Origin: Catellatospora sp. IY07-71 | GTDB taxonomy: Bacteria; Actinomycetota; Actinomycetes; Mycobacteriales; Micromonosporaceae | Direction: 5' to 3' | NCBI RefSeq assembly: GCF_018326265.1 | Contig: NZ_AP023360.1 | Coordinates: 4,931,501 to 4,995,500 of the forward strand | Length of the DNA stretch: 64,000 nucleotides | In this document: positions 8,663 through 16,734 of the stretch, piece by piece | How positions within the stretch are numbered: position 1 is the stretch's first letter | Layout: each line of letters begins with the position of its first letter | The notes under the pieces: generated by a model | What the model saw: the letters and a program-made list of their open reading frames with translations, nothing else | Databases searched by the model: none | Told to the model about the DNA's origin: nothing | Program-made: the position numbers and the translations under genes

Positions 8663-9415
8663 TCACGGGCGGAAACTCGCCCGGTACTGCGTCGGCGTGC
8701 GCCCCGTCAGCTCCAGGAACGCCGCGTTGAACGCCGACAGTGAGGTGTAGCCGACACCGAAGGCGATCTTCGTGACCGGGGCGTCGCCCGCGGCCAGCTC
8801 CTCGATCGCGCGCAGCACCCGCATCCGGCGCAGGACCGCCTGCCAGGTCAGGCCGGTCTCCTCCGCGAACCGGCGCGCCAGTGACCGCGGCACCAGCCCG
8901 ACCTCGGCGGCCAGCTCCTCGAACCGGACCTGGCCGCCGAGCCGCTCCTCGGTCAGCCGCAGCGCCCGGCGCAGCTCCGGCGACCGTCCCGCCGGCACCA
9001 CGACCGGGCTCGGCTGCTCGGCCAGCCGCCAGGTGACGGCCGCGAGCGCGGCGAACAGCGTCCGGGCGTACGCGGGCAGCGGCTCCTCGCTGTCGCCCCA
9101 GGTGCTGCACTCGCCCACCAGGGCACGCGCGAGCGGGTTGAGGTCGAACACGGTCAGCGGCGCGGGCGGTGCCGGGGCGAAGCCCGGGTCGAACAGCACC
9201 GAAGCGGTCGTGACCGGCGACGGGATGCTCACCTGGATCGGCCGGCCCGCCTCGATCAGCGCGGCGCGTGCGGGCGGCAGCAGCCACGCCTGGCCCTGCG
9301 CCTCCAGCCGCAGCGCACCGGCGGAGGCGCAGAGCAGGTAGTGGCGGTCCACGCACAGCTCGCGGGCGGGCTCGGCAGCGAAGTCCCGCACGAAGGCGTA
9401 CGCCTCACGGGTCAT
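8663..9415 (-). CDS. AraC-family transcriptional regulator
   Basis: A 250-residue regulator. The N-terminal part (about 1-140) is an AraC-type cupin-like ligand domain (LCASAGALRLEAQGQAWLL). The C-terminal part has the two AraC helix-turn-helices: FEELAAEVGLVPRSLARRF and VTKIAFGVGYTSLSAFNAAF, then TGRTPTQYR. It ends eight bases from the convergent oxidoreductase stop. On its own strand it follows the small ABM monooxygenase gene with a 37-base gap, so the two may be co-transcribed and the regulator may respond to that enzyme's substrate. The target is not known. Confidence 0.9.
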   Translation of the reverse strand: MTREAYAFVRDFAAEPARELCVDRHYLLCASAGALRLEAQGQAWLLPPARAALIEAGRPIQVSIPSPVTTASVLFDPGFAPAPPAPLTVFDLNPLARALVGECSTWGDSEEPLPAYARTLFAALAAVTWRLAEQPSPVVVPAGRSPELRRALRLTEERLGGQVRFEELAAEVGLVPRSLARRFAEETGLTWQAVLRRMRVLRAIEELAAGDAPVTKIAFGVGYTSLSAFNAAFLELTGRTPTQYRASFRP

Positions 9416-9452
9416 CGGCGGCCTCGCACCCCCACATCCTAGGCGCGGCCGG

Positions 9453-9755
9453 TCAGCCGACCGTCTCCAGCAGCTCGGCGTGGAAGCGGCGGCTCACCGG
9501 AGCCGAGGTCATCATCGGCCGGAGCACCCGGCCCGACCGGGTGAACGACGGCGACTCCAGGTAGCTCGCGAACGACGCCTGGTCGTGCCACTCGTGCACG
9601 ACGGTGATCGCGGTGTCGTCCTCGCGGGAGGCGTACACCCGGAAGGCGGCGTTGCCGGGCATGGCACGCACCTGGTCGCGCTCGTGGTCCAGCTGGGCGA
9701 GGGCGGTCGGGCGGTCGGCGGCGGCCACGGTGAAGTCGACGAGGGCGATGAGCAT
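9453..9755 (-). CDS. Antibiotic biosynthesis monooxygenase (ABM)-domain protein
   Basis: A 100-residue single-domain protein with the ferredoxin-like dimeric alpha/beta-barrel fold of the ABM family: ALVDFTVAAADRPTALAQL, then NAAFRVYASREDD, ITVVHEWHDQASFASYLES. Members act as small cofactor-free monooxygenases, as heme or quinone oxidising enzymes, or only as binding proteins, so the reaction cannot be read from sequence. It lies directly upstream of the AraC gene on the same strand. Start ATG 9755 has AGGAGG-like sequence (complement of CCTCCTGA, 9756-9771) in front. Confidence 0.82.
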   Translation of the reverse strand: MLIALVDFTVAAADRPTALAQLDHERDQVRAMPGNAAFRVYASREDDTAITVVHEWHDQASFASYLESPSFTRSGRVLRPMMTSAPVSRRFHAELLETVG

Positions 9756-9937
9756 GCGGGAACCTCCTGATCAGGCCGCGACTGCCGCGGCGGGAACGGC
9801 TCCATCCTCTGGCCCGCACCATCCCGCCGGCTCCCGTCAGCCGGACGCGTGCACGCTCGCATCGGACATCATCTCGGCTCCGGACCCGCACGACATGTGG
9901 TCGCGGTCCCCGGCTGTCTCAAAACCGAGCGGCGTCG

Positions 9938-9956
9938 CAAAACTCATCTAGTTTTG
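9938..9956. repeat. Short AT-rich inverted repeat at the TetR gene end
   Basis: CAAAACT (9938-9944) and AGTTTTG (9950-9956) flank five bases. It overlaps the TetR stop codon (9944-9946) and may act as a weak terminator on the minus strand. A third CAAAAC lies at 9920-9925. The whole stretch is AT-rich against its surroundings. Confidence 0.4.
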
Positions 9957-10684
9957 ATACTGCGATAGACGGTGGCACGCGAGACGCCGAACCGCCGCGC
10001 GAGTTCGTCGACCCCCAGGCCGTCCGTCTCCCGCAGGCGGCGGATCTCGGCGGCGTCCTGTGTGGTCAGCACGGCTGGACGCCCGCCCGGCCGGCGGCGC
10101 GGACGCAGCGCGGCAGCCGGATTCGGGACCGGTTCCGTCACGCGGTCGGCGCCCACCCCGCCGGCCGCCAGGAGGGTGCGCGCGCCGTCGAGGATCAGCC
10201 TGCGCAGTCGCGCCGGTGGCACGTCGTGGAACATCACCACCGGATCGGCGAGCCCGGCTACGACCTGCGCCGCGCGCACGCGTTCGGCCAGCGTCGGGCG
10301 CGGACCGCTCACCAGCGTGTTGGCCAGCGCGATGGCGGCCTTGAAGCGGTCGGCGACCGGCGCCTGCACGAGCAGGGTCATGTCGCGGACCAGCATGAGC
10401 AGCGTGTCCCGGTGCCGTAGGTGCACGTCGAGGAAGGCCTCGATCGCGCGCTCGCGCACGGATTCCGGGTCGCCGGCGGCCTCGGCCGCGTTGAGCGCCT
10501 GTTCCAGCTCGTCGAGCACCGGGGCGGTCAGCTCGCGGAGCAGATCCTCCTTGGCGGCGAAGTGGTAGTAGAGCGCGGCCTTCGTGATGCCGACGCGGTC
10601 GGCGATCTCCTGCATCGAGGTCGCCCGGTAGCCGCGTTCGGCGAAGAGCGCCGCCGCCGCTGCCATGATCCGCTGTCTCGTCAC
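9944..10684 (-). CDS. TetR-family regulator with an added C-terminal resolvase-type HTH
   Basis: A 246-residue regulator. I start at GTG 10684, because the frame further upstream has no plausible ribosome site and reads into the divergent gene. Residues 1-50 are a TetR DNA-binding domain (FAERGYRATSMQEIADRVGI, TKAALYYHFAAKEDLL), followed by a helical ligand/dimer domain to about residue 180. After a basic linker (RPRRRPGGRPAVL) the last 45 residues read IRRLRETDGLGVDELARRFG and VSRATVYRSIKTR, which matches the C-terminal HTH of Hin/resolvase recombinases including the GRP minor-groove motif. Two DNA-binding domains in one TetR protein is unusual. It is divergent from the alpha/beta hydrolase gene and probably represses it. 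Confidence 0.88.
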   Translation of the reverse strand: MTRQRIMAAAAALFAERGYRATSMQEIADRVGITKAALYYHFAAKEDLLRELTAPVLDELEQALNAAEAAGDPESVRERAIEAFLDVHLRHRDTLLMLVRDMTLLVQAPVADRFKAAIALANTLVSGPRPTLAERVRAAQVVAGLADPVVMFHDVPPARLRRLILDGARTLLAAGGVGADRVTEPVPNPAAALRPRRRPGGRPAVLTTQDAAEIRRLRETDGLGVDELARRFGVSRATVYRSIKTR

Positions 10685-10693
10685 GCCGCTACC

Positions 10694-10736
10694 TACCCAT
10701 GGTAAGTAATTGTTGTTAGCATTTCGACCATGGGTA
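10694..10736. promoter_or_regulatory. Shared operator region between TetR and hydrolase genes
   Basis: The 45-base gap between the divergent starts carries TACCCATGGT (10694-10703) and its exact reverse complement ACCATGGGTA (10727-10736), the second copy spanning the hydrolase start codon at 10730. TAGCAT (10717-10722), seven bases before that ATG, could be a -10 box giving a leaderless message. Paired inverted copies at a divergent TetR promoter suggest autoregulation; binding is inferred. Confidence 0.55.
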
Positions 10737-11662
10737 AGCCTACGAGGCTCGACGTGTTCTTCGCGAGTGATCGTGGCCTGCTGGCCGGGTGTCTTTACCG
10801 GCCGGAGTCCCCGCAGCCGGTGCCGTGCGTGGTGATGTGCTCCGGCTTCGGCAGCACCATGGATCGCCTCTTTCCCTGGGCCGAGGCCTACGCCGAGGCC
10901 GGGCTGGCGGCCCTGGTGTTCGACTACGGCGGCTTCGGCCGCAGCGAGGGCGATCCCCGCCAGGTCGTCGACCTCGGCCGGCAACGGGCCGACATCCGGG
11001 CGGCGGTGGCCTGTGCCCGCGCCGCCGAGGGCGTCGATCCTGATCGCATCGTGCTCTGGGGGAACTCGCTCGGCGGCGCGCATGCCGTCGTCGTCGCGGC
11101 CGGCGATGCGCGGATCGCGGCCGTCGTGGCGCAGATCCCGTTCAACGGGTTCCCGCGGCGGGTCGCGGGACGGTCGACGGCGCAGACCCTGCGCCTCCTG
11201 GCGGCCATCGTCGCGGACGCGCTGCGGGGCAGACTCGGCCTGTCTCCGCACTACATCCCACTCGTCGCGCCGCCGGGCGAGGTGGCGGTCACCAACGCGG
11301 CCGAGGCAGCGGCCCACATCAGCACGCTGTCCGGCGGGGACACCCTGTGGCGCAACCTGGTCGCGCCCCGCGGCATCCTGCAGATGATGCGTTACCACCC
11401 GGACCGGGCGGCCGCGCGGCTGACGGTGCCGCTGCTGGTCTGCCTCGCGGCCGACGACGCTGAGACGCCCGTGGAGCTGAGCCGCCGGCTGGCCGACCGC
11501 GCGCGGCGCGGCACGCTGAAGCTGTACCCGGGCACCCACTTCTCGTTCTACGCCGATGCGCGCACCCGGCAGGCCGTCGCCGCGGACCAGATCCGGTTCC
11601 TGGACGATGTGCTCGCAGCTGCCGAAGGGGCAGGCCGTGCGTCCCACACCGACGAGCCCTAG
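10730..11662 (+). CDS. Alpha/beta-fold hydrolase
   Basis: A 310-residue cytoplasmic hydrolase. The nucleophile elbow is LWGNSLGG (Ser113), preceded by the strand LAALVFDYGGFGRSEG typical of dienelactone-hydrolase/esterase relatives. A cap-like insertion covers about residues 130-220. The acid residue is probably in LAADDAETP and the catalytic His in YPGTHFSFY (His270). No signal peptide is seen. It is divergent from the TetR gene, a standard arrangement for an inducible detoxifying or catabolic hydrolase, and its stop overlaps the ribosome site of the LuxR gene, so those two are probably co-transcribed. Substrate unknown. Confidence 0.9.
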   Translation: MGKPTRLDVFFASDRGLLAGCLYRPESPQPVPCVVMCSGFGSTMDRLFPWAEAYAEAGLAALVFDYGGFGRSEGDPRQVVDLGRQRADIRAAVACARAAEGVDPDRIVLWGNSLGGAHAVVVAAGDARIAAVVAQIPFNGFPRRVAGRSTAQTLRLLAAIVADALRGRLGLSPHYIPLVAPPGEVAVTNAAEAAAHISTLSGGDTLWRNLVAPRGILQMMRYHPDRAAARLTVPLLVCLAADDAETPVELSRRLADRARRGTLKLYPGTHFSFYADARTRQAVAADQIRFLDDVLAAAEGAGRASHTDEP

Positions 11663-11669
11663 GAGAGAC

Positions 11670-14393
11670 ATGCTCTACGGCCGAGCTGCGGAGCAGGAGA
11701 CGGTCGAACGGCTGCTGCGCGACGTGACGAGCGGTCGCCCCCGAGCCCTGATCGTGCGCGGCGAGGCAGGCATCGGCAAGTCGGCGCTCCTGGAGTACGC
11801 GGCGGCGAGCACACCGGCGCGGGTGCTGCGGGTGACCGGTGTCCAGTCCGAGGCCGACCTGCCGTTCGCGGCCCTGCACGTGCTGCTGCGCCCGCTCCTG
11901 GACCGGGTTGCGGCACTGCCGCCGCAGCAGTCGGACGCCCTGCTGGGTGCGCTGGGGCTGGGCTCCACCAACCGCGGGGACCGGTTCCTGGTCGGACTGG
12001 CGACGCTCAGCCTGCTCGTCGAGGTGTCGGCGACGACACCGCTGTTGTGCCTGATCGACGACGCGCACTGGCTGGACGGCGAATCGGCCGACGCCCTGCT
12101 GTTCGCCGCGCGGCGGCTCGGCGCCGAGAGCGTGGCCATGCTGTTCGCCACGCGCGAGTCCGAACGGGACTTCTCCGCACGCGGCCTGCCGGACCTGCGG
12201 TTGGGACGGCTGGAACCCGAAGCGGCCGGCCGGATCGTCGCCGAGCACGCCGCGGACCTGCCCCCGGCCGTGCGCGACCAGCTCGTGGCGGAGGCGCAGG
12301 GCAATCCGCTGGCGCTGGTGGAGCTGCCCTCGATGCTCACCGCCGAGCACCGCTTCGGCGGCAACGCGCCGCTGTCGCTCTCCTTCGGCACCGCGACGCC
12401 GGTGCTCGACCGGGTCTTCACCGGGTTCCGGGACCGTGTCGAGGAGCTGCCCGAGGCCACGCGGGCCTGCCTGCTCGTGGCCGCCCTCGACGACCGCGGC
12501 GATCTCGGTGTGCTGGCCGCCGCGCTGGAACCGCTCGGCGCCCGGCTCGACGACTTCGCCGCCGCCGAACGGGCGGGACTGGTCCGGGTCGGGGTGTCGA
12601 GTGTGGCGTTCCGCCACCCGCTGGTGCGCACCGCGGTGGTGCTGGCCGGTGATGTGGCGGCCCGGATGGCCGCGCACCGTGCCCTGGCCGCGGCGGTCGA
12701 CGGCGACCGGCGCGCGTGGCACCTGGCGGCCGTCACCCCGTGCCCCGACGACGCGGTGGCCGACGACCTGGAAGACCTGGCCCTGCGCGCCCAGCGGCGC
12801 GGCGGGCAGGCGGCGGTGTCGGCGGCCTACGCCCGCGCGGCCGAGCTGTCCGCCGATCCCGCCGTGGCCGCGCGCCGCCGGATCGCCGCGGCGTCGGCGG
12901 CGATCGAAGCGGGACTGTGGCGACGCGCCGGTGAACTGGTCGGTGAAGCCCGGCGCCGGACCGTGCCGCTGGCGCCCGCCGTCCTGGCCGAGCTCGCGAT
13001 GGTCCGGGCCAAGCTGGAGGCCGAGGCGGGGCGGCCGCTCGCGGCGGTGCGGCTGCTGCACGAGGCGGCGGCCAAGGTCACCGAGCTGCCGACCCTGCTC
13101 TCGCTGCTCAGCGTCGCCAGCTACCTCACCTGGTCGAGCGCACGTCATCCCGACCAGCTCGCACTGGCGCGCCGCACCGAGGAGCTGAGCCCGCCGGGCG
13201 ACGGTCCCGCCGCCGCGCTGCGCGGCATCAACAGCGGATTCCGGCGGATATTGGAGGGCGACGCGGTGACCACCTACAGCTATCCGAAGCTGCGGGACGG
13301 CGTCACCTCCATGCCGGTCGAGCTGCGCATGCTCGTCGTCCAGCACGCCCTCGTCCGCGCCGACTCCGACGGCATGTCCGACTACGCCGAGGCGATGGCC
13401 GAGGAGTGCCGCACCCAGGGACGGCTCGGTCGCCTGCCCCAGGCCTTGACGGTCCGGGCCATCGCCGAGATCCTCGGCGGCCGGCACCGCTCCGCGCGGG
13501 CCACCGTGGCGCAGGCCGCCTCCCTCGCCGCCGACGTAGGGCAGCCCATGTGGTCCGGCTATCTGGCCGGCATGCATGCCTGGCTGGCCGCGGCCGCGGG
13601 CGCGGAGCAGGAGTGCCTGGCGTCGGGAGCCGAGGCGCTGCGCGACGCCGAACGCCGGGCGTGGATGCCCGGCGGCTGCTGGGCCGAGTACGCGCGCGTG
13701 CTGCTCGACCTCGGTGCGGGCAGGTACGAGGCCGTCCTCGAGCGGCTGGATCACGCGGCGACAGGGCCGTCGCGGCACGCGTTCGTGTGGCGGTACACGT
13801 GGCCCGACTACGTCGAGGCGGCCGCGCGAGTGGGGCAGCCGGACCGTGCGGTGCCGCTGCTGAGCCGCTACGCGGAGTGGGTGACCGCCACCGGCCAGGA
13901 CGGGCCGCGTGCGGTGCTGGACCGCGCCCGGGCGCTGCTCGCCGCCGACGACGAGGCCGACGCCCACTACCAGCGGGCACTGGAGCTGCACAGCCGGGCC
14001 AGGCAGCCCTTCGACGAGGCCCGCACCCGCCTGCTGTACGGGGAGTGGCTGCGCCGCCAGCAACGCCGCGCCGCCGCCAGGGCGCAGCTCGAGGCCGCCC
14101 GCGAAGCCTTCGATGCCCTGGACGCGGCGCCGTGGTCGGCCCGGGCGGCGACGGAACTGCGCGCCGCCGGCGTCTCACTGCCCGACCGCGCCGGCGCCGG
14201 CGACCTGCTGGCCGAGTTGACCGCGCAGGAGCTCCAGGTGGTCCGCCTCGCGATGACCGGAGCGTCCAATCGCCAGATCGGCGCGCAGCTGTTTCTCAGC
14301 CCGCGGACGGTCGCCTCCCACCTCTACAAGGCGTTCCCCAAGCTGGGTGTCACCTCGCGCGCGGAACTGTCCCGGCTGGCGCCGCTCAGCTAG
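11670..14393 (+). CDS. Large LuxR-family regulator with AAA ATPase domain
   Basis: A 907-residue LAL-type (large ATP-binding LuxR) regulator. Start ATG 11670 follows AGGAG (11661-11665). Walker A is GEAGIGKS (residues 31-38) and Walker B is LCLIDDAHW near residue 128. A long helical, TPR-like middle region follows, and a LuxR-type HTH closes the protein (LTAQELQVVRLAMTGASNRQ, LSPRTVASHLYKAFPKLGV, about residues 848-900). LAL proteins activate pathway genes when ligand and ATP are bound. Position downstream of the hydrolase and facing the redox cluster at 15-17 kb suggests that it controls one of these units. The 3' end overlaps the convergent gene by eight bases. Confidence 0.92.
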   Translation: MLYGRAAEQETVERLLRDVTSGRPRALIVRGEAGIGKSALLEYAAASTPARVLRVTGVQSEADLPFAALHVLLRPLLDRVAALPPQQSDALLGALGLGSTNRGDRFLVGLATLSLLVEVSATTPLLCLIDDAHWLDGESADALLFAARRLGAESVAMLFATRESERDFSARGLPDLRLGRLEPEAAGRIVAEHAADLPPAVRDQLVAEAQGNPLALVELPSMLTAEHRFGGNAPLSLSFGTATPVLDRVFTGFRDRVEELPEATRACLLVAALDDRGDLGVLAAALEPLGARLDDFAAAERAGLVRVGVSSVAFRHPLVRTAVVLAGDVAARMAAHRALAAAVDGDRRAWHLAAVTPCPDDAVADDLEDLALRAQRRGGQAAVSAAYARAAELSADPAVAARRRIAAASAAIEAGLWRRAGELVGEARRRTVPLAPAVLAELAMVRAKLEAEAGRPLAAVRLLHEAAAKVTELPTLLSLLSVASYLTWSSARHPDQLALARRTEELSPPGDGPAAALRGINSGFRRILEGDAVTTYSYPKLRDGVTSMPVELRMLVVQHALVRADSDGMSDYAEAMAEECRTQGRLGRLPQALTVRAIAEILGGRHRSARATVAQAASLAADVGQPMWSGYLAGMHAWLAAAAGAEQECLASGAEALRDAERRAWMPGGCWAEYARVLLDLGAGRYEAVLERLDHAATGPSRHAFVWRYTWPDYVEAAARVGQPDRAVPLLSRYAEWVTATGQDGPRAVLDRARALLAADDEADAHYQRALELHSRARQPFDEARTRLLYGEWLRRQQRRAAARAQLEAAREAFDALDAAPWSARAATELRAAGVSLPDRAGAGDLLAELTAQELQVVRLAMTGASNRQIGAQLFLSPRTVASHLYKAFPKLGVTSRAELSRLAPLS

Positions 14394-15117
14394 TCCCGCG
14401 CTGGAGCCGGCGGTAGACGATCGGCTGGGCCGCGATCCCGTTGGCCTTGAAGTTCGCCAGCACGAAGCTGCGGAAACTCGGCCGGAAGAGCAGGCTCGGC
14501 AGGAACGTCGGCACCGTCGGCCAGCTCCCATGGTTGATGATCCCGTAGTCGGCGGGTTCGCCGTCCAGGGGACGCATCAGCGCCGAGTTCGGCAACGAGG
14601 TCTTCGCCTGGAACCACCCCGCCGTGTACTCCCACACCTTCAGCAGCGTGTCCCGATCGTCGGCGTAGAAGTAGTTGAACAGGAACGCATGGTCCGGGCC
14701 GTGGTCGACGTCGCCGAGCCGGGCGGCGTTGCCCGCCACCACCTCGTGGGTACGCCGAGACGCATTGCGCGCGATCTCCGCCACCTGCTGGTAGGCGGCG
14801 CTCTCCCGCAGGGCCAGGGCGTCGCCGACCGAGGCGGTGCGGAACAGCACGGCGACGTCATAGCGCGCGGGGTGCAGGCCACGGGCGGTCAGCAGTTCGT
14901 CACCCTCGCCGGGCGCACGCAGGATCGCACGGAACACCGTGACCTCTCGGGCGTCGGCGCCCGCAGCCGCTTCATGCAGGCGCACCGCGAGCGGGACGTG
15001 CCCGGACGGGAAGTAGCCGCGCCACCGTCCCGCTTCGGCGGCGAGCATGAGAAAGCCGTCGTCGGTCGGGGGCAGCAGGCGGGCCTTCACGGCCAGCTCA
15101 TCGCGGATCAGCTTCAT
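14386..15117 (-). CDS. Protein of unknown function, possibly dimeric alpha/beta-barrel
   Basis: A 243-residue soluble protein that I do not recognise. Start ATG 15117 is preferred over upstream codons in the same frame, because the upstream part overlaps the divergent promoter region and looks non-coding. Residues about 95-190 (YDVAVLFRTASVGDALAL, HAFLFNYFYADDRDTLLKVW, YTAGWF) have the strand-helix-strand rhythm of ABM/EthD-like barrels, weak evidence only. It is divergent from the HXXEE gene across a region with a perfect 10-base inverted repeat, and convergent with the LuxR gene. Confidence 0.75.
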   Translation of the reverse strand: MKLIRDELAVKARLLPPTDDGFLMLAAEAGRWRGYFPSGHVPLAVRLHEAAAGADAREVTVFRAILRAPGEGDELLTARGLHPARYDVAVLFRTASVGDALALRESAAYQQVAEIARNASRRTHEVVAGNAARLGDVDHGPDHAFLFNYFYADDRDTLLKVWEYTAGWFQAKTSLPNSALMRPLDGEPADYGIINHGSWPTVPTFLPSLLFRPSFRSFVLANFKANGIAAQPIVYRRLQRGTS

Positions 15118-15161
15118 GGCGCAGACGCTAACGGCCCAGGGGCGGGCCGCGCCTCTGTCGC

Positions 15162-15194
15162 ATGACTGATGCGAACGGAACACACATCAGTCAT
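15162..15194. promoter_or_regulatory. Perfect inverted repeat (probable operator) between divergent genes
   Basis: ATGACTGATG (15162-15171) and CATCAGTCAT (15185-15194) form perfect 10-base arms with a 13-base spacer, in the 122-base gap between the unknown gene (start 15117, minus) and the HXXEE gene (start 15240, plus). The 23-base centre-to-centre distance, about two helical turns, fits a dimeric regulator. The regulator is unknown; the LuxR or GlxA proteins nearby are candidates. Confidence 0.6.
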
Positions 15195-15239
15195 CCAACG
15201 GAGGCGAACGGATCCACGGCCTTCATAGGGTCTGAGGCC

Positions 15240-15851
15240 ATGAACGCAGTCAACCGACCCGAGCCCTACTCCGCGATCATCATGGCCGTGCTGGCCGCCG
15301 CCTTCAGCACCTGGGCGCTGCTCACCGTGCCGGTGCAGGGAGCCGCAGTCCTCGCCGCCGCGAGCGTCCTGGCCTGGAGCGGCTGGATCACCTTCAGCTA
15401 CGCCCGCCCCGTGCGGTCGCGCAGGGTCATCGCCGTCTACCTGCTCGCGGTGGGCTTCCAGCTGATCCACATGGCGGAGGAGTACACCGGCGGCTTCCCG
15501 CACGAGATCGTCGAACTGTTCGACTCCCCACGTGACTGGCCGGAGAACGAGTTCCTGCTGGTCTTCGTCTTCGGGTTCGGCGCGCTCTACTTCTTCGCCG
15601 GAGCCGGCGCGCTCTACCAGATCCGCGTGGCGAACTTCTTCCTCTGGTGGTACGCCCTCGGCGCCGGCCTGCTGAACGGGATCGCGCACTTCGTCTTTCC
15701 GATCATCAAGGGCGGCTACTTCCCCGGCCTGTATACCGCGGGCGGGCATCTGATCATGAGCGCCCTGCTCATCTACTTCCTCGTCCGCGAGAACCGCGAG
15801 CTCAAGGCCGCGGAGCAGGCGGAACCCGCGGCGGCGACGCCGGTCGCCTGA
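15240..15851 (+). CDS. HXXEE-domain integral membrane protein
   Basis: A 203-residue membrane protein with about six hydrophobic segments. The family-defining motif HMAEE (HxxEE, residues 77-81) lies within the third hydrophobic stretch, and later conserved-looking His residues (IAHFVFP, GGHLIM) fall in membrane segments, suggesting metal binding inside the membrane. HXXEE proteins have no established function. ATG 15240 starts a clean membrane protein; the 26 codons further upstream overlap the inverted-repeat operator. It heads a same-strand group with an SDR (53 bases downstream) and a carboxymuconolactone-decarboxylase-like protein. Confidence 0.82.
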   Translation: MNAVNRPEPYSAIIMAVLAAAFSTWALLTVPVQGAAVLAAASVLAWSGWITFSYARPVRSRRVIAVYLLAVGFQLIHMAEEYTGGFPHEIVELFDSPRDWPENEFLLVFVFGFGALYFFAGAGALYQIRVANFFLWWYALGAGLLNGIAHFVFPIIKGGYFPGLYTAGGHLIMSALLIYFLVRENRELKAAEQAEPAAATPVA

Positions 15852-15903
15852 GCGGGCGCGCCGGATTCCGAACCCACCCGAGTCGTGAACGGAAGGATCC
15901 AGT

Positions 15904-16722
15904 ATGTCGAAAACCGTCCTGGTGACCGGTGCGTCCACCGGAATCGGCCGCGCCACCGCACTGCTGCTGGCACGGGAAGGGTTCACCGTCTTCGCCGGGG
16001 TTCGCAAGGACGCCGACGGAGCGGCGCTCGGCCGCTCGGTCACTCCGATCAGGCTGGACGTCACCGATGCGGGACAGATCGCCGCCGCGGCCGAACGTGT
16101 GGGCCGGCTCGACGCCCTGGTCAACAACGCCGGCATCGGGGTCACCGGGCCGCTGGAGTTCGTTCCGCTGGACGCGCTGCGCCGGCAGTACGAGGTCAAC
16201 GTGTTCGGCCAGGTGGCCGTGACGCAGGCCATGCTGCCGATGCTGCGCGCCTCGCGGGGGCGGGTCGTCACCGTCGGCTCGGTGGGCAGCTGGATCACCC
16301 TGCCGTTCGGCGGCCCGCTGTGCTCCTCCAAGCACGCCATCCGCTCGCTCAACGACGCCCTGCGCATGGAGGTCAGGCCCTGGGGGATTCGCGCGGTGCT
16401 CATCGAACCCGGCTCGATCCACAGCGACGCCGTCGACAAGCTGGAGGAAGAGGTGGCGCCCCGGCTGGAGTCGATCGGGCCCGAGGGCCGCCGGCTCTAT
16501 GGCGCCGCGTACCGCACGATGACGAGCGCGAGCCTCCGGGAGGAGCGATCGGGATCCAGCCCCGACGTGGTCGCCCGGGCCGTCCTGCACGCGCTGGTGG
16601 CTCGCAGGCCCCGGTCGCGCTATCCGGTCGGCAGGAGGTCACGGCTGATGAGCACCCTCGGCCGGATCCTTCCGCAGTACACCCTCGACACCATCCGCCT
16701 GCGGGCACTCGGCCTGTCCTGA
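15904..16722 (+). CDS. Short-chain dehydrogenase/reductase lacking the usual catalytic tyrosine
   Basis: A 272-residue classical-SDR fold protein: cofactor motif VTGASTGIG (TGxxxGxG, residues about 7-15), NNAG (NNAGIGVTG) and a serine strand VVTVGSVGSW. The YxxxK active-site motif is altered: the protein reads GGPLCSSKHA, with Leu where Tyr normally sits four residues before Lys. The nucleotides (CTG TGC TCC TCC AAG) are unambiguous. The protein may be a binding or non-redox SDR, or may use another residue. Start ATG 15904 follows GGAAGGA. It is followed 12 bases later by the CMD-like gene, so they are probably co-transcribed. Confidence 0.9.
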   Translation: MSKTVLVTGASTGIGRATALLLAREGFTVFAGVRKDADGAALGRSVTPIRLDVTDAGQIAAAAERVGRLDALVNNAGIGVTGPLEFVPLDALRRQYEVNVFGQVAVTQAMLPMLRASRGRVVTVGSVGSWITLPFGGPLCSSKHAIRSLNDALRMEVRPWGIRAVLIEPGSIHSDAVDKLEEEVAPRLESIGPEGRRLYGAAYRTMTSASLREERSGSSPDVVARAVLHALVARRPRSRYPVGRRSRLMSTLGRILPQYTLDTIRLRALGLS

Positions 16723-16734
16723 ACGGAGCCCACC

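Noticed and set aside
14386-14393. Overlap of the LuxR gene end with the convergent unknown gene as sign of a wrong stop
   Set aside because: Both frames are well supported up to their stops; an eight-base convergent overlap is normal in such dense genomes.
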